Shown: positions 15,952-24,405, counted from the stretch's first letter. The stretch is 64,000 bases of DNA from Secundilactobacillus folii (GCF_009720675.1 NZ_WNJO01000004.1:1-64000), one strand, 5' to 3'. A program made the numbers and translations. The notes: a model not told the origin generated them from the sequence alone.

Positions 15952-17073
15952 ATGCGGATCAAAGCAGCAGTTGTTGATAAGCAAGGAAGTAATTTCGATA
16001 TCAGAGATGACATTGAATTAGCAGACATGGGGGCTGATGATTTACAAGTCCACATGGTTGCCAGTGGGATTTGTCACTCAGATGAAGCTTTACGTAAAGG
16101 TGATGCCGTAATTGGCTATCCAATTATTTTAGGGCACGAAGGTTCTGGGATCGTTGAAAAGGTTGGTCCTGAAGTTAAGAACTTCAAGCCTGGTGATCAC
16201 GTTGTTCTATCATTTTATAGCTGTGGTGCCTGTGACAATTGTCTGCAAGGTATTCCAACCCAATGCTTGAACTACGCTGCAAACAACCTGTCTGGTGTTC
16301 GTCCAGACGGCAGTGCTCACTTTACTGAAGGCGGCAAGCAGGTTGATGATATGTTTGATCAATCATCATTCACAACTACCACCATTGTTCGTGAAAGCAA
16401 CGCCGTTAAAGTTGACAAAGATCTTGATCTTCGTAAGCTTGGACCTCTGGGCTGTGGCTACGTAACTGGTAGTGGTACTGTTTTGAACACCTTGAAGCCA
16501 AAGCCAGGTCAAACAATCGCCGTCTTTGGTACTGGTGCCGTTGGTTTAGCAGCCATGATGGCCGGCAAGATCTCTGGCTGCACCACTGTTATCGCTGTTG
16601 ATGTTGTTGATTCACGGTTGGAGTTGGCTAAGGAATTAGGTGCCACTGACGTTATCAACAGCAGCAAAGAAGACGCCGTTGAAGTTATCAAGTCATTGAC
16701 TGGTGGCTATGGTGTTAACTTCGCTGTTGACACAACTGGTGTTACCAAGGTCATGGAAGATTCCATCCAAGCCTTAGCACAAGGTGGGACTTCAGCTTGC
16801 ATCGCCGTTACTCCTAACCACGTTGATTTGGATACTTGGAACGACCTTTGTGTCAGCGACCGTTCAGTAATCGGTGTTAACATGGGCGATTCAATTCCAC
16901 AAATTGACATTCCTCGTTTGATTAAGTTCTACAAGGCCGGCATGTTCGACTTCGACAAGACCGAAAAGTTCTACGACTTCGATCAAATCAATGAAGCTAA
17001 CGCAGATTCTGGTAGTGGTAAGACCATCAAACCAGTTTTGATCATCGACAAGGACTACGTTCCAGGCAAATAA
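15952..17073 (+). CDS. Zinc-dependent alcohol dehydrogenase (aryl-alcohol/class III-like)
   Basis: This is a 373-residue medium-chain dehydrogenase. Catalytic zinc ligands are seen in ASGICHSD and in GHEGSGIVEKVG; the structural zinc site is the Cys quartet CGACDNCLQGIPTQC; the NAD-binding turn is FGTGAVGLAAMMAG near residue 185. Length and layout resemble the aryl/benzyl alcohol and class III branch of the family. It is followed by an aldehyde dehydrogenase 61 nt later, so the pair may interconvert an alcohol, an aldehyde and an acid. Codon use is strongly biased (GTT, AAC, TTC, CGT), suggesting high expression. GGAG lies 11 nt before the ATG. Confidence 0.9.
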   Translation: MRIKAAVVDKQGSNFDIRDDIELADMGADDLQVHMVASGICHSDEALRKGDAVIGYPIILGHEGSGIVEKVGPEVKNFKPGDHVVLSFYSCGACDNCLQGIPTQCLNYAANNLSGVRPDGSAHFTEGGKQVDDMFDQSSFTTTTIVRESNAVKVDKDLDLRKLGPLGCGYVTGSGTVLNTLKPKPGQTIAVFGTGAVGLAAMMAGKISGCTTVIAVDVVDSRLELAKELGATDVINSSKEDAVEVIKSLTGGYGVNFAVDTTGVTKVMEDSIQALAQGGTSACIAVTPNHVDLDTWNDLCVSDRSVIGVNMGDSIPQIDIPRLIKFYKAGMFDFDKTEKFYDFDQINEANADSGSGKTIKPVLIIDKDYVPGK

Positions 17074-17134
17074 TTGCTTAGTTGGTTGATTTAATTTTAA
17101 AAATAAACTTGCATTTTGAAAGGAAGTAAATCTC

Positions 17135-18610
17135 ATGTCACAAACAGTGAACAAGTTAAAGCATTATCAAATGTATGTTAACGGTGAGTTTAAGGATTCA
17201 AAATCAGGTAAATTATTAACGGTCATTAACCCATCGACTGGTGCAGAAATTTCAACTGTTCCTAGTGCAACCCGTGAAGAGACACAGGAAGCTATCGATG
17301 CCGCTTATGAAGCAGAAAAATCATGGAAGTTCGTTCCAGCCGCAACTCGTGGCCAGTACTTACATGAAGTTGCCGAAGCTGTTCGTGCCGATTCAGAGCA
17401 CCTGATCGACATGCTGCAAGAAGAACAAGGTAAGATTCGTTCATTAGCACAAACCGAAATTTTGTTCTCAGCAGACTACTTCGATTACATGGCAGCCGCT
17501 GCACGGACTTATGAAGGTGAAATTCTTCAATCCGACAACGCTAATGAAAACATTATGATTACGAAGCAACCAATCGGTGTTGCAGCTGGGATTCTCCCAT
17601 GGAACTTCCCATTCTTCCTGATTGCTCGTAAGATGGGCCCGGCTTTGGTAACTGGTAACACCATCGTTATGAAGCCAAGTTCAGACACACCAAACCTTGC
17701 TTTGGAATTCGCTAAGATCGTTGACAAAGTTGGTATTCCAAATGGTGTTGTTAACATCATTACTGGACCAGGTTCGGTTGTTGGTGACGAACTTTCCAAG
17801 AACAAGAAGATCGGCATTATTAGTTTGACCGGTTCCGTTGATTCTGGTAAGCGTGTCATGGCATCTGCATCAACTCACATGGCTAAGGTTTCACTGGAAT
17901 TAGGTGGTAAAGCACCTGCCATTGTATGCAGCGATGCAGACATTGACTTGGCTGTTCAATCAATCATCGATTCACGTGTTGATAACAATGGTCAGTTGTG
18001 CAACAACTGTGAGCGTGTTTACGTTCAAGAAGATGTTGCCGATGAATTCATCAAGAAACTCAGTGATAAGATGTCAGCCATCAAAGTTGCTAACCCAATC
18101 GCTGACAAGGATTCAGGTATCGGCCCGCTGATCAACCAAGGCGCTTTGGACAAGGTTGCTGGCATGGTTGACCGGGCTGTTAAAGCAGGCGGCAAGGTTA
18201 CTGCTGGTGGTCACAAAGTTCAGATCGAGAATGGCTACTACTACGAACCAACTGTTATTACCAACGTTAAACAAGATTCTGAGATTGTTCAGGACGAAAT
18301 CTTCGGACCAGTTCTGCCAATCGTTACCTTCAAGACATTGGATGAAGCCATTGACATGGCTAACGACAGTGACTTCGGTTTGACAAGTTCAATCTTCACT
18401 AACAATATCGATAACGCACAACGTGCCGCTAACGAATTGGAAGATGGTGAAACTTACATCAACCGGTTCAACTTCGAAGCAATGAACGGTTCTCACTCCG
18501 GCTGGAAGGAATCAGGTATCGGTGGCGATGATGGTCGTCATGGTATCGATGAATTCTTGAACACCCACGTAATTTACTTACAAGGACACCCAGAAAAAGC
18601 TAAAGGTTAA
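17135..18610 (+). CDS. aldA: NAD-dependent aldehyde dehydrogenase (AldA-like)
   Basis: This is a 491-residue aldehyde dehydrogenase. PWNFPFFLIARKMGPAL and the NAD-site segment TGSVDSGK are present. The general-base Glu is in LELGGKAP, and the catalytic Cys is in GQLCNNCERVYVQ, which closely resembles the same motif of E. coli lactaldehyde/glycolaldehyde dehydrogenase AldA. The end motif EIFGPVLPIV is intact. It lies directly behind the alcohol dehydrogenase, shares its biased codon use, and ends in a strong terminator, so the two form a bicistronic unit. The physiological aldehyde is not determined by the sequence. Confidence 0.88.
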   Translation: MSQTVNKLKHYQMYVNGEFKDSKSGKLLTVINPSTGAEISTVPSATREETQEAIDAAYEAEKSWKFVPAATRGQYLHEVAEAVRADSEHLIDMLQEEQGKIRSLAQTEILFSADYFDYMAAAARTYEGEILQSDNANENIMITKQPIGVAAGILPWNFPFFLIARKMGPALVTGNTIVMKPSSDTPNLALEFAKIVDKVGIPNGVVNIITGPGSVVGDELSKNKKIGIISLTGSVDSGKRVMASASTHMAKVSLELGGKAPAIVCSDADIDLAVQSIIDSRVDNNGQLCNNCERVYVQEDVADEFIKKLSDKMSAIKVANPIADKDSGIGPLINQGALDKVAGMVDRAVKAGGKVTAGGHKVQIENGYYYEPTVITNVKQDSEIVQDEIFGPVLPIVTFKTLDEAIDMANDSDFGLTSSIFTNNIDNAQRAANELEDGETYINRFNFEAMNGSHSGWKESGIGGDDGRHGIDEFLNTHVIYLQGHPEKAKG

Positions 18611-18632
18611 TCTTTAATTAGCTTTCACCTGT

Positions 18633-18672
18633 GAAAAGGCGCGTAGAGATGATTGTCTCTAGGTGCCTTTTC
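18633..18672 (+). terminator. Terminator of the ADH/ALDH operon
   Basis: GAAAAGGC-GC-GTAGAGA pairs with TCTCTAG-GT-GCCTTTTC around a short loop, ending in T-rich sequence, 23 nt after the aldehyde dehydrogenase stop. Confidence 0.8.
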
Positions 18673-18826
18673 TGTTAAGATACGGGTGGAACCGTTTTCA
18701 CAAACTGTATTTTCAAGGCTATTCTTCACAAGGGTGAAGGCACTGAAGTGGGAGAAGGCTGTAAAATGCAGTTTGAACGGCATTATCGAAATTGTTCAAA
18801 TTGATAATGGAGTGGAGGAATGTGTT

Positions 18827-20062
18827 ATGAGTATTGTGGTTTCTGCCTTAAAGGAAGAGCAGCCGCACGAAAAACGCGTTGCCATCGACCCTGAGGTGAC
18901 TAAGCGATTAGTCAAAGCAGGCATGAAAGTGCTGATTGAAAAGGGGGCTGGCGAGGCATCTTACTATAACGACGATAGCTATACTAAAGCAGGCGCAGAA
19001 GTTGTTGACCGTCAGACAGCCTTAGCGCAGGGTAATATTATTGCTGTGATCAATTTACCAAGTGATGACACGTTGAATGCTTTGCAATCTGGTCAGGTGT
19101 TAATGGGCTTACTGAGCTCATTGATCAAGCCAGACAAGATGCAGCAATTAGCTGATAAGAAAGTCAGCGCGCTGTCGTTTGAGTTGCTGCCACGGACAAT
19201 TAGTCGGGCACAAACGATGGATGTTTTGAGTTCACAAGCAAGTATCGCGGGCTACAAAGCCGCTTTGGTTGCCAGTGATATCTATCCAAAGTACTTTCCA
19301 ATGATGATCACTGCTGCTGGGACTGTTAAACCAGCCAAGGTGCTTGTCTTAGGGACTGGGGTTGCCGGACTGCAAGCCATTGGGACTGCTAAGCGTTTAG
19401 GCGCCATCGTTTCGGGCTATGATGTTCGTCCTGCTTCTAAAGGTGAAGTTGAATCATTAGGGGCAACCTTTATGACCAGTTCAGTATCCAATGGTGCTGG
19501 TTCCGGTGGTTATGCCCGAGCCTTAACACCAGAAGAAACAAAGGCCCAACAAGAAGAGTTAGCTGGGTTCATTGCTGACAACGATGTCATTATTACCACG
19601 GCACAAGTGCCTGGTCATAAGCCACCTTTGATGGTGCCGCAAAGTAGTGTTGATAACGCTAAACCAGGCACGGTTTTCATTGATTTGGCAGCTAGTGACC
19701 TTGGTGGCAACGTGGCTGGCAGTAAGCCTGACGAGACCGTCACCACTGATAATCAAGTCATGGTCGTCGGTGGAAACAATCTTGCCAGTGAGCTTTCGAA
19801 TTCAGCTTCTCAACTTTTTGCTAAGAACGTTCAAGCGGTTATTAACGCCATGGTCGACAAGGATGGTAATCTGTCCATTGATCCTAAAGATGACGTCTTT
19901 AGCGGTTTGACAGCAACGACAGGCGGAGAGATCATCAACGCCCGTCTACGAGAAGCTTTGAAACTAGAACCGCTACCTGAAGATCAACCGGCAAGTGACG
20001 CACCTGATAGCGCAGCTAGTGATCAGGCGGCACAACCGGCTGGAGAGAAAGGGGCGAAGTAG
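18827..20062 (+). CDS. pntAA: NAD(P) transhydrogenase subunit alpha 1 (PntAA, NAD-binding)
   Basis: This is the 411-residue soluble NAD(H)-binding subunit (domain I) of proton-translocating transhydrogenase. It opens with SALKEEQPHEKRVAIDP and carries the dinucleotide-binding VLVLGTGVAGLQAIGTAKRLGA near residue 175, the SYDVRP-like GYDVRPASKGEVESLGA stretch and the alanine-dehydrogenase-like VIITTAQVPG. Unlike the fused E. coli PntA it lacks membrane helices and ends in an Ala/Asp/Gln-rich tail. The frame is open from 18653, but TGGAGG lies 9 nt before the ATG at 18827, and the residues before it overlap the preceding terminator. Confidence 0.95.
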   Translation: MSIVVSALKEEQPHEKRVAIDPEVTKRLVKAGMKVLIEKGAGEASYYNDDSYTKAGAEVVDRQTALAQGNIIAVINLPSDDTLNALQSGQVLMGLLSSLIKPDKMQQLADKKVSALSFELLPRTISRAQTMDVLSSQASIAGYKAALVASDIYPKYFPMMITAAGTVKPAKVLVLGTGVAGLQAIGTAKRLGAIVSGYDVRPASKGEVESLGATFMTSSVSNGAGSGGYARALTPEETKAQQEELAGFIADNDVIITTAQVPGHKPPLMVPQSSVDNAKPGTVFIDLAASDLGGNVAGSKPDETVTTDNQVMVVGGNNLASELSNSASQLFAKNVQAVINAMVDKDGNLSIDPKDDVFSGLTATTGGEIINARLREALKLEPLPEDQPASDAPDSAASDQAAQPAGEKGAK

Positions 20063-20063
20063 G

Positions 20064-20378
20064 ATGAGTCAGGAATTATTTACGAACCTTGCAATCTTTG
20101 TTTTAAGTCTGCTGGTAGGCTTTGAAGTTATCAGTAAAATTCCTTCAACTTTGCACACACCGATGATGTCTGGTGCGAATGCCATTCACGGTGTCGTTGT
20201 TGTTGGGAGTATCCTAGTTGCTCTGGAGGCCAATTCGCCGCTCTTCTATACGATTGCCTTTATTGCGGCGGTCTTAGGAGCTATCAACGTTGCCGGTGGT
20301 TACGTTGTTACCGACCGGATGCTCGAAATGTTCTCAAAGCCAAAAAAGGATAATAATAACAAAGGAGGCGAACAATAA
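20064..20378 (+). CDS. pntAB: NAD(P) transhydrogenase subunit alpha 2 (PntAB, membrane)
   Basis: This small membrane subunit of 104 residues has three helices corresponding to the C-terminal membrane part of fused PntA. FVLSLLVGFEVISKIPSTLHTPLM-like sequence (here TPMMSGANAIHGVVVVG) is the diagnostic motif. The start at ATG 20064 follows the pntAA stop by 1 nt, with GAGAAAGGGG upstream. Its stop codon overlaps the pntB ATG by one base. The frame extends into pntAA, but those residues do not belong to the protein. Confidence 0.95.
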   Translation: MSQELFTNLAIFVLSLLVGFEVISKIPSTLHTPMMSGANAIHGVVVVGSILVALEANSPLFYTIAFIAAVLGAINVAGGYVVTDRMLEMFSKPKKDNNNKGGEQ

Positions 20379-21793
20379 TGTCAGGATTAATGACAACTGT
20401 TTCACTGTCATATCTGGTCAGTGCCGTCTGCTACGTTATGGGACTGCATATGATGCGGACGCCAAAGACCGCCAGAAATGGTAACCGACTTTCTTCAGTC
20501 GGGATGTTCTTAGCTGTGATCATGACGTTCATTGTTGCCTTAGTTAACCATAAAGCCTCGACTACGGCGTGGATCCTGTTAGTCATTGGACTGGTAATTG
20601 GTGTTGGCTACGGGGTTTGGAGAGCGCGAACCGTTCAGATGACTGACATGCCTCAACTGGTTAGTCTCTTCAACGCTGTGGGTGGTGGCGCCGCTGCTGC
20701 CATTGGTACGTTTGACTACCTGAGCCGGCCTAGTGGTGCAAGCTTAGCGTTTGCATTTTCATTCCCAGTCATCTTGGACCTGATCATTGGTAGTGTTACC
20801 TTCTCAGGTTCACTGATTGCCACTGGGAAGCTGGCTGGTAAAGTTTCTGGTAAGCCAATTACATTTCCTGGTGCGAAGTTGTTAAATGCCCTGGTAGTGC
20901 TGGTAATTTTAGCTGCCTTCGTTATGACGATCTGGTTCCCAGTTAATGTTTGGACCTTGGTAGTTGCGATCGTTGCTAGTTTGATCTTTGGTATCTTAAT
21001 GACCATCCCAATTGGTGGTGCTGATATGCCTGTTGTGGTATCGCTACTGAACGCCTTCACTGGTTTAGCGGTTGCCATGGCCGGGTTCGTTATTGACAAC
21101 CAAGTCTTGATCATTGCTGGTGCCTTAGTTGGTGCCGCTGGTACAATTTTGACGCTGCAAATGGCCGCAGCTATGAACCGTTCTGTTGCCAACATTATTG
21201 CCGGTGGTTTTGGTACTGGTGATAGTGGTGGTACGTCGACGGATGAAGTACCGGTTAACGTTAAGGAAACCAGTGCTGATGACGTTGGTGTTCAACTGGC
21301 TTATGCTAAGAACGTTATGATTGTTCCTGGGTATGGGCTGGCTGCTGCACAAGCTCAACATGAAGTTGCTGAGTTGGCAAAATTGTTGACGGATAATGGT
21401 ATTAATGTCAACTATGCGATTCACCCGGTTGCGGGTCGTATGCCTGGTCATATGAACGTGCTGTTGGCGGAAGTCAATGTGCCATATGATCAAATGAAGC
21501 AGTTGGAAGAAGCTAACTCGATGTTTGAAACGACGGATGTTTCGTTGGTTATTGGTGCCAACGATGTTACTAATCCGGAGGCGCGTGAACCAAATACGGC
21601 AATTTCAGGAATGCCGATTTTGGATGTTGATAAGTCGAAGTCGATTGTTGTCATTAAGCGTTCAATGAGTACTGGGTATGCAGGTATTCAAAACCCATTG
21701 TTCTCAAATGATAAGACGAGCATGTTCTTCTCGGATGCGAAGAAGGGTCTGCAGGAGATCATTGCGTCGACGAAGGAGTATTTGGATCAATAG
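20378..21793 (+). CDS. pntB: NAD(P) transhydrogenase subunit beta (PntB)
   Basis: This 471-residue subunit has about nine membrane helices followed by the NADP(H)-binding domain III. FNAVGGGAAAAIG near residue 95 and the domain III motif VPGYGLAAAQAQHEVAELA near residue 310 are intact, as are VHPVAGRMPGHMNVLLAEA-like and MPILDVDKSKSIVVIKRS. With PntAA and PntAB it couples hydride transfer between NADH and NADP to proton movement, supplying NADPH. AAAGGAGG precedes the start. A long nested palindrome begins 2 nt after the stop and may end the transcript. Confidence 0.96.
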   Translation: MSGLMTTVSLSYLVSAVCYVMGLHMMRTPKTARNGNRLSSVGMFLAVIMTFIVALVNHKASTTAWILLVIGLVIGVGYGVWRARTVQMTDMPQLVSLFNAVGGGAAAAIGTFDYLSRPSGASLAFAFSFPVILDLIIGSVTFSGSLIATGKLAGKVSGKPITFPGAKLLNALVVLVILAAFVMTIWFPVNVWTLVVAIVASLIFGILMTIPIGGADMPVVVSLLNAFTGLAVAMAGFVIDNQVLIIAGALVGAAGTILTLQMAAAMNRSVANIIAGGFGTGDSGGTSTDEVPVNVKETSADDVGVQLAYAKNVMIVPGYGLAAAQAQHEVAELAKLLTDNGINVNYAIHPVAGRMPGHMNVLLAEVNVPYDQMKQLEEANSMFETTDVSLVIGANDVTNPEAREPNTAISGMPILDVDKSKSIVVIKRSMSTGYAGIQNPLFSNDKTSMFFSDAKKGLQEIIASTKEYLDQ

Positions 21794-21794
21794 A

Positions 21795-21913
21795 GTGTGA
21801 AACAAGGCGCTTAAAGACTGGCGTATAAGGAGACCCGGACAGCATTCACGGTGGGTTTTACCGTGAATGCTGTCCGGGTCTCCTTATACATAGGTCTTTG
21901 CCTTGTTGAACAC
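21795..21913. repeat. Long nested palindrome, locus 1 (full unit)
   Basis: Outer arms GTGTGAAACAAGGC (21795-21808) and GCCTTGTTGAACAC (21900-21913), a middle AAAGACT/GGTCTTT pair, and a perfect 30-bp inner stem (21823-21852 with 21860-21889, loop of 7) give one 119-bp hairpin. It begins 2 nt behind the pntB stop. The order of segments and the trailing TAGGTCTTTGCCTTG and CGTTTCGGC motifs match the repeats at 42.4 and 45.4 kb, although the inner stem sequence differs completely. Confidence 0.85.
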
Positions 21914-22015
21914 GTTTCGGCTAGGAGACAGGAACGAATGGACACGAACCTTATTTACGGTTGTTTTTACCGTGAATACGGTTCGTGTCTGCTTATAAAT
22001 AGGTTTCTGCTTTGC
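21914..22015. repeat. Nested palindrome, locus 1 (second half-unit)
   Basis: After GTTTCGGCTAGGAGACAGG, a second hairpin pairs 21941-21961 with 21969-21989 (21 bp, two imperfect pairs). It is followed by the same tail type (TTATAAATAGGTTTCTGC). It lacks the left outer arm, like the half-units at the other two loci. The remaining bases up to 22170 show no feature. Confidence 0.75.
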
Positions 22016-22170
22016 TGATTGTTTAATGGTGAAACAAAAGTTTCAGTAAAGTTAAAACGTGAACCAAATAAAAATTGCGTTCATGTATTTGCATCTGGCT
22101 TTATACTGGGAACTGAAAGTATCTCAAAGAAATATGCAAACGATAAGCAGTTAGCAAAGGAGGTATCCTA

Positions 22171-22567
22171 ATGAAAATTCAATCCCTAGATCACCTAGTT
22201 TTTAACCATCCAAAATATTGCCGATACTGTTCATTTTTACCACGATATATTAGGCATGACCGTCATTCACTTTGAAAATGGCCGGACAGCACTAACTTTT
22301 GGGAAACTGAAACTGAATTTGCATCAAGTAGGACATGAGTTTGAACCTAAAGCCGATTTTCCCACCCCTGGTTCAGAAGATTTTTGCCTGCTTACAGAGA
22401 CGCCGCTGACAACGGTCATCAACGAACTTAAGGCGCAGCACGTGGTAATAGAAGAAGGGCCGGTCATTCGGCACGGCGCGACCGGACTTTTACGCTCAGT
22501 TTATGTACGGGATCCTGACCAGAACTTAGTCGAGATCAGTCAAAAAGAAACTGCTGATAATCAATGA
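22171..22567 (+). pseudogene. Frameshifted VOC/glyoxalase-family gene
   Basis: AAAGGAGG precedes an ATG at 22171 that begins MKIQSLDHLV, the usual start of a vicinal-oxygen-chelate (glyoxalase/bleomycin-resistance fold) protein. The frame fails after a run of five T at 22199-22203. Removing one T gives a continuous reading HLVLTIQNIADTVHFYHDI and on through GMTVIHFENG to the stop at 22567. The conserved metal residues are otherwise present (first His, LNLHQVG, VYVRDPDQNLVEI). The downstream frame alone (from 22256) would make an N-terminally truncated 103-residue protein. This is either a real pseudogene, a slippery-site phase variant, or a sequencing error in a homopolymer. Confidence 0.85.
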
Positions 22568-22659
22568 TTCCGGAGCATTATTGTGATTCTAAGCAGTGAT
22601 TTAATTCTTAGCGTTCGTCAGTAATCGTGCTAATCTTAACAATAAAGGAAGGTGTAATA

Positions 22660-23172
22660 ATGGCAAATGAAAGTATCATCATGCAGCGGCATTCAATTCG
22701 TGATTTTAGTGATCGGCAGGTTGATTCTGATTTGTTGAAAGCAGTTTTTGCTGAAGCACAACGCGCACCATCGGCAATGAATAAGCAGCCTTGGCGTGTA
22801 TATGTGGCTACCGGTGAGGCGACAAAACGAATTAGGCAAGCCCATGCTAAGGCGTCTGATCAGGGTGGAACCGTCTTGTTTAACGCGCCGGTGCTAGTTT
22901 ATATTACGGTGCCAAAAGGTTCGGCAAGCCTGACATACTACGATGCTGGAGCCTTTGGATACAGTGTGTTATTAGCGGCTGTGGACCACGGACTAAGCAG
23001 TATTCCAGCGTATCAGTTCGTTCGCTTCCCCGAAGAAGTTATTAAGGAATTCGATCTTCCCGCAAATGAAGAACTGGCGATGGGCCTTGGTTTGGGTTAT
23101 CCTGCAGCCGATGCGGCCACGGGGAAAACACCACGGTTGCCGCTTGACCAAATTTTAACCGTGCATGAGTAG
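22660..23172 (+). CDS. Nitroreductase-family protein, short form
   Basis: This is a 170-residue FMN-dependent nitroreductase-fold protein. The phosphate-binding RHSIRDFSDR near residue 10, APSAMNKQPWRVYVA, and C-terminal GLGLGYP are present. Compared with its neighbour at 23400 it lacks about 40 residues between AKASDQ and LFNAPVLVYI, a region that forms a helical insertion in the long form. GGAAGGTG lies 6 nt before the ATG. Enzymes of this family reduce nitroaromatics, quinones or flavins with NAD(P)H; the substrate is unknown. Confidence 0.85.
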   Translation: MANESIIMQRHSIRDFSDRQVDSDLLKAVFAEAQRAPSAMNKQPWRVYVATGEATKRIRQAHAKASDQGGTVLFNAPVLVYITVPKGSASLTYYDAGAFGYSVLLAAVDHGLSSIPAYQFVRFPEEVIKEFDLPANEELAMGLGLGYPAADAATGKTPRLPLDQILTVHE

Positions 23173-23251
23173 GGTTGAACTAACAAGTTAACGATTTTTT
23201 CTTTGTGACCCACGTCCAATGGCTTGGATGTTAAATTGGTCAACGAAACTG

Positions 23252-23279
23252 GGCTAAGCTGATTAGGCTTGGCCTTTTT
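23252..23279 (+). terminator. Terminator after the first nitroreductase
   Basis: GGCTAAGC (23252-23259) pairs with GCTTGGCC (23267-23274) with one wobble, followed by five T residues. Confidence 0.75.
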
Positions 23280-23399
23280 GATTCGAGTTCAGGACTGCCA
23301 GCAAACTTCCAAGGGCGCAATCACTCAAGAAGTGTAAACACTTACGCGTAGTTAGTAACAGTGCTAGGTTAGAAAGTGGACTCATTAAGGAGAATGGTT

Positions 23400-24041
23400 A
23401 TGATAGATAATAGCGTACAATTAAAGCGTCGTTCAGCACGTAATTTTAGTGATAAACCAGTGGACCTTGAAGTACTTAAACAAATCATTTCTGAGGCAAC
23501 TCATGCGCCCTCTTGGGAAAACAGTCAACCATGGCAGATCTACTTAGCAGTTGGTGAGACCGCTAAACGCTTACGTCAGCACCACGCCGAGGCAACCAAG
23601 CAGCAGCAAAAAAGTTGGACAGAAGTTATGCCACCGCAAGATTGGGCGCAAAAGCCCAAGGCTAATATTGATCAGTGGGTCAAAAGTATGTCTGCTTTCA
23701 TGGGCAGCGAGGTAAAAGAATTCTCGTCAGCCGGCCCTCAGCTTTTCAATGCCCCGGCGTTGGTTTACATGACAATGCCTAAAGAATCGACGAGTTATTC
23801 TGCGTATGATATTGGCGCTTTGGGCTACGGTATCTTATTGGCAGCTGAAGAACGCGGTATCAGTGGTATTCCGGCCTATGAATTTGTTCGTTATCCCAGT
23901 GAAGTGCGTCAGGAATTTGAAATACCTGAAAATGAAGCCATCTTTATGGGAATTGGGCTTGGGTACCCAACGGCCAAAAAGATGAATACAATGCAGACAA
24001 CTCGTAATTCCATCGATGATATATTGCAAATTCGCGATTAA
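23400..24041 (+). CDS. Nitroreductase-family protein, long form
   Basis: This is a 213-residue nitroreductase paralogous to the gene at 22660. The FMN motif RRSARNFSDK, APSWENSQPWQIYLA, LFNAPALVYMTMP and the closing GIGLGYP align with it, and the middle carries the extra helical segment around SWTEVMPPQDW. AAGGAG is 7 nt before the ATG at 23400; an ATG at 23394 and a GTG at 23376 are in frame but badly spaced. The two genes look like an old tandem duplication with separate transcription, since a terminator lies between them. Confidence 0.87.
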   Translation: MIDNSVQLKRRSARNFSDKPVDLEVLKQIISEATHAPSWENSQPWQIYLAVGETAKRLRQHHAEATKQQQKSWTEVMPPQDWAQKPKANIDQWVKSMSAFMGSEVKEFSSAGPQLFNAPALVYMTMPKESTSYSAYDIGALGYGILLAAEERGISGIPAYEFVRYPSEVRQEFEIPENEAIFMGIGLGYPTAKKMNTMQTTRNSIDDILQIRD

Positions 24042-24083
24042 GTATTCTTAGCCATTTTGGATTAGTTATATTGCCGTTTAAGT

Positions 24084-24260
24084 GAGAGTGGGGCAAAACC
24101 TGGTTTGATCCAAGAATGTGAGCAAAGAGCGCTGCGGATTCCTGGTTTGGAATCTGCAGCGCTCTTTGCTTGATAGCCGGGATCTGAGTTTTGACGCCCG
24201 TTTAGACCACGTCCAGTCTTGGAGGCTAAGGAACGTGTTTAACTACCTCAGCTTCAAGAG
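24084..24260. repeat. Compound palindromic element behind the second nitroreductase
   Basis: The core is a 21-bp stem, GCAAAGAGCGCTGCGGATTCC against its complement, with a single wobble and a 6-nt TGGTTT loop (about 24122-24169). It is framed by partly complementary GGGGCAAAAC and GTTTTGACGCCC arms, then by a second imperfect stem, CTTGGAGGCTAAGG with CCTCAGCTTCAAG. It has no sequence in common with the repeats at 21.8, 42.4 and 45.4 kb but the same nested design. An ORF reading through it (24118-24387) is not credible. Confidence 0.7.
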
Positions 24261-24364
24261 ATTAGTTCAATACTTACCAATGTTAACTTTTTGCCCAGCC
24301 TCCTTTTTATGCGTCAAAATTGTGTTAACCAGTGCCTTAAATTCCATTGTTAAGTACCCTTCGG

Positions 24365-24372
24365 TATATAAT
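24365..24372 (+). promoter_or_regulatory. -10 element of the beta-lactamase-fold gene
   Basis: A perfect TATAAT at 24367-24372 lies 34 nt before the ATG. No convincing -35 hexamer is found at 16-18 nt spacing, so the promoter is only partly supported. Confidence 0.4.
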
Positions 24373-24405
24373 AAAAGTGTCAATTAACTGAGGGGAATGA
24401 TAGCG

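Noticed and set aside
24118-24387. 89-codon ORF across the palindrome at 24.1 kb
   Set aside because: It reads through a long inverted repeat, lacks a ribosome binding site and has no plausible protein features.
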